Shown here one piece after another: positions 6,943-11,341 of a stretch of 11,341 nt of DNA (within the stretch, counting starts at the first letter, position 1; each line of letters starts with the position of its first letter). The DNA is taken from positions 1-11,341 of the forward strand of contig CAZAQS010000150.1 in NCBI GenBank assembly GCA_964486825.1, in the 5' to 3' direction. Origin of the DNA: CAZAQS01 sp964486825. GTDB lineage: Bacteria; Chloroflexota; Anaerolineae; Anaerolineales; UBA4823. Both the position numbers and the translations under genes were made by a program. A model generated the notes under the pieces. That model was not told where the DNA came from. It made no database searches and saw only the letters and a list, made by a program, of their open reading frames with translations.

Positions 6943-7524
6943 ATGCAGCCTACAAATAGGCCATCCAGGGAGGAGATTCAGGCAGCCTACGGCAAGGGCG
7001 TGTTAGATGTTATTGCACCTGGTTTGAAGGTGCTCTTCTGCGGGATAAACCCAGGCCTATATACGGCAGCCATTGGCCACCACTTTGGCCGCCCTGGGAA
7101 TCGCTTCTGGCCAGCATTATACCGGTCAGGTTTTACACCACGCCAGCTATCACCCCATGAAGAGCGCGAGCTACTGGGTTGGGGTTACGGCATCACCAAT
7201 GTGGTCAACAAAGCCACCGCTGCTGCAGCAGAGCTGAGCCAGCAGGAATTGGTTGCAGGTGGACAGCGCCTGGTACGTTTGATCCAGGAGTACCAGCCAC
7301 GATTTTTCGCTGTGCTGGGTATTGGCGCTTACCGGGCAGCTTTTGGAAATCCGAAAGCCTCCTTGGGCCAGCAGGAGCAGAAAATTGCTGGGACGGTCGT
7401 ATGGGTCCTGCCCAATCCCAGTGGACTGAACGCCCATTACCAGACAGAAGACCTGGCCGTTCTGTTTCGAGAGCTTCACGAGGCCGCAGAGCAGAGCGGC
7501 GCATCGAAAGGGACAGGCTCGTGA
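6943..7524 (+). CDS. mug: Mismatch-specific uracil/thymine-DNA glycosylase (Mug family)
   Basis: 193 aa against about 168 in E. coli Mug; the extra length is an N-terminal extension (about 20) and a short C-terminal tail. The active-site motif GINPG lies at 34-38 inside VLFCGINPGLY, with Asn36 at the place of the catalytic Asn of E. coli Mug. HFGRPGNRFWPALYRSGF (47-64), GITNVVNKATAAAAELS (83-99) and the DNA-intercalating loop motif NPSGLN (158-163) all match the family. The enzyme removes uracil or 3,N4-ethenocytosine opposite guanine in double-stranded DNA, starting base-excision repair. ATG 6943 lies four bases after the cupin stop with only a weak purine stretch (AAAGAA) before it, so initiation may rely on coupling. 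The stop overlaps the next ATG by one base (TGATG). Some internal codons (GTG at residue 20) could be starts but lack a ribosome-binding site. Confidence 0.95.
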   Translation: MQPTNRPSREEIQAAYGKGVLDVIAPGLKVLFCGINPGLYTAAIGHHFGRPGNRFWPALYRSGFTPRQLSPHEERELLGWGYGITNVVNKATAAAAELSQQELVAGGQRLVRLIQEYQPRFFAVLGIGAYRAAFGNPKASLGQQEQKIAGTVVWVLPNPSGLNAHYQTEDLAVLFRELHEAAEQSGASKGTGS

Positions 7525-8672
7525 TGGAAATGTTTTTTGCCGTCACCGCCCCAGGCATCAAACAGGCCGCGGCCAAAGAGATGTCGCGCTTAGGCATGCA
7601 CATTGCAGGCTCGAAGGTGGAAGATATTGCCGGAGGCTTGGAGTTCGAAGGGGAGCTGGTGGACCTGTATCGCGCTAACCTGCACCTGCGGACGGTTGGG
7701 CGGGTACTTTTGAGGGCTGGTGAGTTTTATGCCGCCGCTTTTCCGGAGCTTCGCAAAAAAGCTGCTCGTATTGCATGGGAGCGTTGGCTTGCTCCTGGGC
7801 AGCCGGTAGCCTTGAGGGTAACCTGCCATAAATCCCGGTTGTACCATTCTAGCGGGGTGGCTGAGCGGATCGCCGGCGCCATTTCCGATCGACTCGGGCA
7901 AAACCCACCCATCCAGCCCTTTGACGAGCGCTCAGGGCAACGCCTGCCCCAGCTCGTCCTCGTCCGCCTCTCCCATGATCTGTGCACTGTCAGCATCGAT
8001 TCTTCTGGTGAAGGACTGCACCGGCGTGGCTATCGCCAGGCAACTGCCAAGGCGCCTTTACGTGAAACCCTTGCAGCCGGGATGTTGTTTGCATCTGATT
8101 GGGATCTACGCACGCCAGTCTGGGATCCATTCTGCGGCTCTGGAACTATCCCGATTGAAGCGGCGTTGCTAGCCTTGAATGTCCCTCCCGGGGGCCTCCG
8201 CCGTTTCTCATTTATGGATTGGCCAGGCTTCAGCAGGGAAGTCTGGCAAGACCTGTTGGATGAGGCCGCTGTGCAGGTCAAGGAAGACATCCCCCAAATC
8301 TGGGCTTCAGACCGGGATGAAGGCGCGGTTGCAATGGCACAAGCGAACGCAGCCCGAGCCGGAGTAGTGGATAAGGTTTCCTTTACCGCTGAATCAATCT
8401 CATCCGCCTCACCGCCCCCAGGTCATGGATGGGTTGTCACCAACCCCCCCTACGGCCTGCGGATCAGTACCAAAAAAGACTTGCGTAACCTGTATGCTCG
8501 CTTTGGGGATATTCTGCACAAGAAATGCTCTGGATGGCAGGTGGCTATTCTTTCGAAAGAAGATCGATTACTAGGCGCTACTCGTTTGCATTTTCGAGAT
8601 CGGATCTCGACTAGCAACGGTGGCGTCCCAGTTAAAATCGCCTTGGGAGAGGTTATCACCCATCAAAAGTGA
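7524..8672 (+). CDS. THUMP-domain RNA guanine-N2 methyltransferase (RlmL/YpsC-like)
   Basis: 382 aa, the usual size for the stand-alone bacterial RlmL-N/YpsC type. The N-terminal ferredoxin-like and THUMP region spans about 1-160. It is followed by HRRGYR (166-171) and APLRETLAAGML (177-188), typical of UPF0020 methyltransferases. The SAM-binding motif I is DPFCGSGTIPIEAAL (201-215), the acidic motif II region is ASDRDEGAV (261-269), and the catalytic motif IV is TNPPYG (306-311). Relatives methylate guanine N2 in 23S rRNA, or tRNA in the Trm14 branch; which RNA is modified here cannot be told. The reading frame stays open far upstream inside mug, but similarity starts at MEMFFAVTAPGIKQ. ATG 7524 overlaps the mug TGA (TGATG), with AAAGGGA at 7507-7513. 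GTG 7521 and ATG 7530 are close alternatives. Confidence 0.93.
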   Translation: MEMFFAVTAPGIKQAAAKEMSRLGMHIAGSKVEDIAGGLEFEGELVDLYRANLHLRTVGRVLLRAGEFYAAAFPELRKKAARIAWERWLAPGQPVALRVTCHKSRLYHSSGVAERIAGAISDRLGQNPPIQPFDERSGQRLPQLVLVRLSHDLCTVSIDSSGEGLHRRGYRQATAKAPLRETLAAGMLFASDWDLRTPVWDPFCGSGTIPIEAALLALNVPPGGLRRFSFMDWPGFSREVWQDLLDEAAVQVKEDIPQIWASDRDEGAVAMAQANAARAGVVDKVSFTAESISSASPPPGHGWVVTNPPYGLRISTKKDLRNLYARFGDILHKKCSGWQVAILSKEDRLLGATRLHFRDRISTSNGGVPVKIALGEVITHQK

Positions 8673-8703
8673 TCCCATAAATAGGTATTTGAGGAGAAGA
8701 AAT

Positions 8704-8994
8704 ATGGATCAGGACCAGGACAACGGTAAAAAGATCAGGCCCGTGAAAGCAACTCCAGGCGAGCCCGCTCCAGAACGAACCAGCTTCGCCTTCGGATCGC
8801 TCGTCTTCGGAACGCTAAGCTTGTTGGCTGCCTTGTTATTAAATCTGACAACCTTTGGGACCATCATGGGCGCCATGGGTCTCGGTTATGCCCTTGTTGC
8901 CCGCAGCAGCCAGCGCCGTCTCCTGGTCCTTGCAGGGGCTCTCGTGAGTTTAGCTGGCCTGTATGCCAGCCTGTCCATAGCTGGCATTTTGTAA
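8704..8994 (+). CDS. Small hydrophobic membrane protein, unknown function
   Basis: 96 aa. A charged, Pro-rich N-terminal tail (1-26, starting MDQDQDNGKK) precedes hydrophobic segments at about 28-49, 51-66 and 72-95, with a basic RSSQRR turn at 67-72. The Gly-spaced pattern, with repeats like GSLVFGTLSLLAALL and GTIMGAMGLGYAL, resembles DUF4190-type small membrane proteins, but I would not assign a family. The frame is open upstream into the methyltransferase gene. The strong GAGGAG at 8691-8696, seven bases before ATG 8704, and the change to a hydrophilic start decide this Met. It follows the methyltransferase by 31 bases and could be the last gene of that unit. Confidence 0.72.
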   Translation: MDQDQDNGKKIRPVKATPGEPAPERTSFAFGSLVFGTLSLLAALLLNLTTFGTIMGAMGLGYALVARSSQRRLLVLAGALVSLAGLYASLSIAGIL

Positions 8995-9086
8995 GCCTCT
9001 GGCCATCCCTTCAGGCAGGCAGCCGGTCACACCCTTGGATATGTCATTCCCCTCCCCAAACTTTCCATTTTTATGGTAAAAAGAAA

Positions 9087-9092
9087 TATGTA
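9087..9092 (+). promoter_or_regulatory. Weak candidate -10 box for the Nudix-DUF1622-DinB unit
   Basis: TATGTA (4 of 6 matches to TATAAT) lies in an AT-rich stretch. A possible TTTCCA -35 sits at 9062-9067 with a long 19-base spacer. It would place the start at about 9099, exactly at the palindrome 9099-9114, an arrangement expected for a repressible promoter. The match itself is poor. Confidence 0.3.
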
Positions 9093-9098
9093 AATTTG

Positions 9099-9114
9099 CT
9101 TACCGAACGGTAAG
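9099..9114 (+). promoter_or_regulatory. Palindromic operator-like site (TetR-family style)
   Basis: CTTACCG (9099-9105), an AA centre, then CGGTAAG (9108-9114): a perfect seven-base inverted repeat. The ACCG-NN-CGGT core is common among TetR-family operators. It sits 37 bases before the Nudix start and just after a possible -10. No TetR-type regulator gene is in this window, so the binding protein is unknown. Confidence 0.5.
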
Positions 9115-9151
9115 GAAGAAGCTGAGAAGCAAACAGGGGAGAAGAAATAAT

Positions 9152-9595
9152 ATGCCACCTGTCACGTATATCGTTAATGTAGAAGCCGCCATCTACCGGG
9201 GAGACAAGTACTTGTTGATCGTGCGCGGCTCCGAGGAAACCCAATCGCCCGGTGAGCTGGCGCTGCCAGGGGGCAAGGTGGATATTGTTGGCGCCCTGGA
9301 TGCCATTCTCGAAGAGACCCTCCGGCGTGAGGTGAGAGAAGAAGTGAGCGTAGAAATCGAGCCAGGCCTGCAATATGTGGAGAGCAAAACATTTCTCTTG
9401 GATACGGGCTACCCGGTTGTCGATATCGTTTTCCTCTGCCGCTATAAAAGCGGAGAGCCGCTAATTCGCGACTCTCATGAAGTTGAATCTATCCATTGGA
9501 TGACAGCTCAGGAGGTCTCAGAAAAACCAGATGCACCGGAATGGACGCGCCAGAGCATTCGCCTCGCTGAGGAGATGCGTCCAAAAGAGGGTTAG
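9152..9595 (+). CDS. Nudix hydrolase
   Basis: 147 aa, the size of a single Nudix domain. The Nudix box is recognisable as LPGGKVD (38-44) followed by LEETLRREVREEVSVEI (53-69), with R59, E60, E63 and E64 as the metal-binding and catalytic REVREE core. Compared with the standard G-x5-E-x7-REUxEExGU spacing there are about four extra residues between the GG and the REUxEE part, and Ser66 replaces the usual Gly. Similar loop-extended boxes occur in the family. The enzyme should hydrolyse a nucleoside diphosphate linked to another group; the substrate is unknown. AGGGGAG at 9135-9141 lies ten bases before the ATG. This is the first gene of a unit with the DUF1622 and DinB genes: its stop is immediately followed by the next GTG start. 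Confidence 0.9.
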   Translation: MPPVTYIVNVEAAIYRGDKYLLIVRGSEETQSPGELALPGGKVDIVGALDAILEETLRREVREEVSVEIEPGLQYVESKTFLLDTGYPVVDIVFLCRYKSGEPLIRDSHEVESIHWMTAQEVSEKPDAPEWTRQSIRLAEEMRPKEG

Positions 9596-10096
9596 GTGAA
9601 GAAAATCGGTCTTGCCCGCTGGGGCGCCCTGGCACTCATGCTCTTCCTGGCATCCTGTGCCAGTGGGGGGGCGGGTGGTAATAACCAGGGGGAAGGGACA
9701 TTCAACGACCCGCCAACCATTTTTCGATCGGTAGCCAATATCCTCTCCCTAATCATTGAGGCAGCTGGCATCCTGACCATCTTCATCGCAGTTTTACTTG
9801 GAGGTTTCTACTTCTTTCGAAACTTGAGGCGCCAGGAATTTAGATTAACATTCCGTGACTTGCGTGAGCATATCGGCCGTGGAATTTTGATTGGGCTCGA
9901 GCTCCTCGTGGCTGCCGATATCATCGGCACCGTCGCGGTCGATCCGACCATAGAAAATTTAGGAGTATTAGGCCTGGTCGTCCTGATCCGTACCTTTTTA
10001 AGCTTCGCTATTGAAGCAGAAATTCACGGACGCTGGCCCTGGCATGCTGCCGTGCTCGGTACTGATACGAAAGGAGGCGAGGTCGAAGATGGATAG
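9596..10096 (+). CDS. DUF1622 membrane protein with lipoprotein-type signal
   Basis: 166 aa, starting at GTG directly after the Nudix stop, with AGAGGG at 9586-9591. Residues 1-21 form a lipoprotein signal: basic MKK start, hydrophobic core, then lipobox LASC with Cys21, and a Gly/Asn-rich linker to about 36. A DUF1622 domain follows: hydrophobic helix about 47-73, basic loop FRNLRRQEFRL, LGRG-like HIGRGILIGLELLVAADIIGT (92-112), second and third hydrophobic segments (about 98-114, 122-139), and the family's closing EIHGRWPW (142-149). DUF1622 proteins are integral membrane proteins with no established function. The lipobox is unusual on such a protein. It could instead act as an uncleaved first helix. 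The stop overlaps the DinB gene by eight bases, so the two are co-translated. Confidence 0.85.
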   Translation: MKKIGLARWGALALMLFLASCASGGAGGNNQGEGTFNDPPTIFRSVANILSLIIEAAGILTIFIAVLLGGFYFFRNLRRQEFRLTFRDLREHIGRGILIGLELLVAADIIGTVAVDPTIENLGVLGLVVLIRTFLSFAIEAEIHGRWPWHAAVLGTDTKGGEVEDG

Positions 10097-10556
10097 GTTT
10101 TTCCGAGATTATATGGACAGGCTGGAAGATTTACACCGCGAGATTTCCAACGCCGTACGAGACCTTTCTCGTGAGGCTCTTGATTGGGTGCCAGGCCGGA
10201 AGATGAACTCGATGGCGGTGCTGGTTGTCCACCTGGTAGGAGCGGAGCGCTATTGGATTGGCGATGTTGCCGGGGGAGACCATTCCGGGCGTGTGCGTTC
10301 GGAGGAGTTCCAGGTACGGGGGCTTTCGCACCAGAATCTTGTAGAGCGATTGGAACAATCTGAAGCTTATACCAGGGGTATCCTGGAACGCTTGAGCGTC
10401 GAAGATCTGGCGACAGCGCGTTCCTCCCCGCGCGATGAACGAACCTTTACGATCGGCTGGGCGCTTTTACATGCTCTGGAACATACCGCCATCCACCTGG
10501 GTCATATCCAGATCGCACGGCAAATGTGGGAACAAGTAAGAGAGGATAAGGATTAG
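10089..10556 (+). CDS. DinB-family putative metalloprotein
   Basis: 155 aa, the usual length for a DinB four-helix bundle. The predicted metal triad is His48 (in VVHLVGAERYW), His132 and His136 (in LEHTAIHLGHIQIARQ), the spacing typical of DinB/YfiT-like proteins. The family includes thiol-dependent S-transferases such as bacillithiol, mycothiol and maleylpyruvate-type enzymes, as well as DNA-damage-induced proteins of unknown activity. Nothing here fixes a substrate. The frame is open further upstream, inside the DUF1622 gene. AGGAGG at 10072-10077 and the family-like start MDRFFRDYMDRLEDLH select ATG 10089. It overlaps the DUF1622 stop by eight bases and its own stop overlaps the convergent kinase stop by four. 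Confidence 0.9.
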   Translation: MDRFFRDYMDRLEDLHREISNAVRDLSREALDWVPGRKMNSMAVLVVHLVGAERYWIGDVAGGDHSGRVRSEEFQVRGLSHQNLVERLEQSEAYTRGILERLSVEDLATARSSPRDERTFTIGWALLHALEHTAIHLGHIQIARQMWEQVREDKD

Positions 10557-11341
10557 GCGTAAACGGGCAAACGTACTCGAAAGGTCGAGCCAACGCCCGG
10601 GGTACTGGTTGCAGTAATTTCCCCATTATGGCGCTCAACGATCTTCCTGCAAATCGCCAAACCGATCCCGCTGCCCTCATATTGGGAACGCCCGACCAGG
10701 CGTTGGAAAGGTTGGAATACTTGTTCCAGGCGGCTTTCATCAAAGCCAATCCCGTTGTCTTCTACGGTTAGCTCTACCATCTGTCCTCTGTGAGGCGAGA
10801 GATCGCCACCAAATTGATCTACTTGCCTCGCTCGCACCCGTACGATGGGCTGCGTTTCAGACCGGCAGAACTTAAGCGCATTACCCAACAAGTTCTGGAG
10901 CAGTTGGTGGATCTGAGTAGGATCTGCCTCGATGGAGGGCAAAGGATCCACCTCCACCCTCCCTCCAGTCGCCCAAACCCGCTCTTCGAGATCTGATAGA
11001 ATTTCCGCAACGACCTGGTTGAGATCGATCCAAACGAACGATTTCCCCTGGGTGGATACTCGTGAGAGCAAGAGCAGGTCATCGATCATCGTCCGCATGC
11101 GGCCCACTGCCCCACGGATACGATCCAGGTAATCCCGTTGCTGCTCATCCAGGTTATCGGGCATCTTGGCCAAAAGTAAACGGCTGAAGGATTCGATCTT
11201 TCGCAGCGGCTCCTGCAAATCATGAGAGGCGATAAAGGCAAAGTCCTGAAGCTCTTTATTACTGTTCTCCAGTTTCTGGACATAGGTGGCGATGGCTTGC
11301 TCAGCTTCCTTCAGATCCTGAATATCCGTGCTCGTTCCATA
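10553..11341 (-). CDS. PAS/HisKA/HATPase sensor histidine kinase, N-terminus outside window
   Basis: The C-terminal 262 aa are visible; the frame runs through the right edge without a start. Numbering from the edge, 1-15 (YGTSTDIQDLKEAEQ) is the end of a PAS domain. A coiled-coil linker (about 12-33) leads to the HisKA H-box FIASHDLQEPLRKI with phospho-acceptor His40 (codon 11222-11224). The HATPase_c domain then has the N-box HQLLQNLLGNALKF (Asn154), G1 box VEDNGIGF (193-200), the F-box FQPFQRL (209-215) and G2 box GSGIGLAI (223-230), ending in GSTFRVRLP. The H-box style is that of phytochrome-like and PAS hybrid kinases. A TTG-initiated shorter version (from 11218) would lose the His and is not the true start. 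It would phosphorylate a response regulator encoded elsewhere; the signal is unknown. The stop TAA overlaps the DinB stop. Confidence 0.93.
   Translation of the reverse strand, partial: YGTSTDIQDLKEAEQAIATYVQKLENSNKELQDFAFIASHDLQEPLRKIESFSRLLLAKMPDNLDEQQRDYLDRIRGAVGRMRTMIDDLLLLSRVSTQGKSFVWIDLNQVVAEILSDLEERVWATGGRVEVDPLPSIEADPTQIHQLLQNLLGNALKFCRSETQPIVRVRARQVDQFGGDLSPHRGQMVELTVEDNGIGFDESRLEQVFQPFQRLVGRSQYEGSGIGLAICRKIVERHNGEITATSTPGVGSTFRVRLPVYA

Noticed and set aside
7179..7523. Long N-terminal extension of the methyltransferase frame inside mug
   Set aside because: The mug frame over this stretch encodes clear family motifs, and methyltransferase similarity begins at about 7524.
1..11341. 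Mobile element, phage, CRISPR or defence system
   Set aside because: No transposase, integrase, terminal repeats, spaced direct repeats or known defence domains are visible; gene spacing and composition look uniform.

Overview
This window reads as ordinary chromosomal DNA of a free-living bacterium. It has dense, mostly AUG/GUG/UUG-started genes with recognisable Shine-Dalgarno sites, short gaps and several translationally coupled pairs. I see no transposase, integrase, phage gene, tRNA, rRNA or CRISPR array. Gene content fits an anaerobic or facultative Chloroflexota-like bacterium (Anaerolineae would be my guess): a potassium-type membrane pyrophosphatase, an F420/PPOX-class reductase, DUF2721 and DUF1622 membrane proteins, and an atypical NAD-epimerase. 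That placement is inference from gene content and protein style, not from a marker gene.

Left part (1-3373, plus strand). An Rnk-like GreA/GreB-fold protein is followed after 38 bases by a BaiN/HI0933-type flavoprotein. Next come a PPOX-class (TIGR03667-like) oxidoreductase with its own candidate promoter inside the end of the flavoprotein gene, and an NAD-dependent epimerase/dehydratase-like protein starting at UUG.

Middle (3384-6125, minus strand). A K+-dependent-type membrane pyrophosphatase (hppA) is followed, with a one-base TAATG overlap, by a small DUF2721 membrane protein and then a minus-strand intrinsic terminator. The terminator lies between this pair and the convergent epimerase gene. 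Upstream of hppA is a 456-base gene-free stretch. Its hppA-proximal part (about 6167-6286) is unusually rich in nested complementary arms and looks like a structured 5' leader. I regard this as the most interesting part of the window.

Right-middle (6556-8994, plus strand). A compact cluster holds a cupin, a Mug-type mismatch-specific uracil-DNA glycosylase and a THUMP/RlmL-type RNA guanine methyltransferase (4-base gap, then one-base TGATG overlap). A small membrane protein follows.

Right part (9087-10556, plus strand). A Nudix hydrolase, a DUF1622 membrane protein with a lipoprotein-type signal and a DinB-fold metalloprotein form a tightly packed unit (no gap, then an eight-base overlap). 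A palindrome resembling a TetR-family operator lies just before it. At the right edge a PAS/HisKA/HATPase sensor kinase on the minus strand converges on dinB. Its stop overlaps the dinB stop by four bases and its N-terminus lies outside the window.

Functionally these are separate housekeeping modules: energy conservation from pyrophosphate, nucleotide and DNA hygiene (Mug, Nudix), RNA modification, redox enzymes and sensing. I found no clear candidate for a wholly new multi-gene system. The items most worth following up are the structured hppA leader, unusual residues in the pyrophosphatase core, and the lipobox on a DUF1622 protein.
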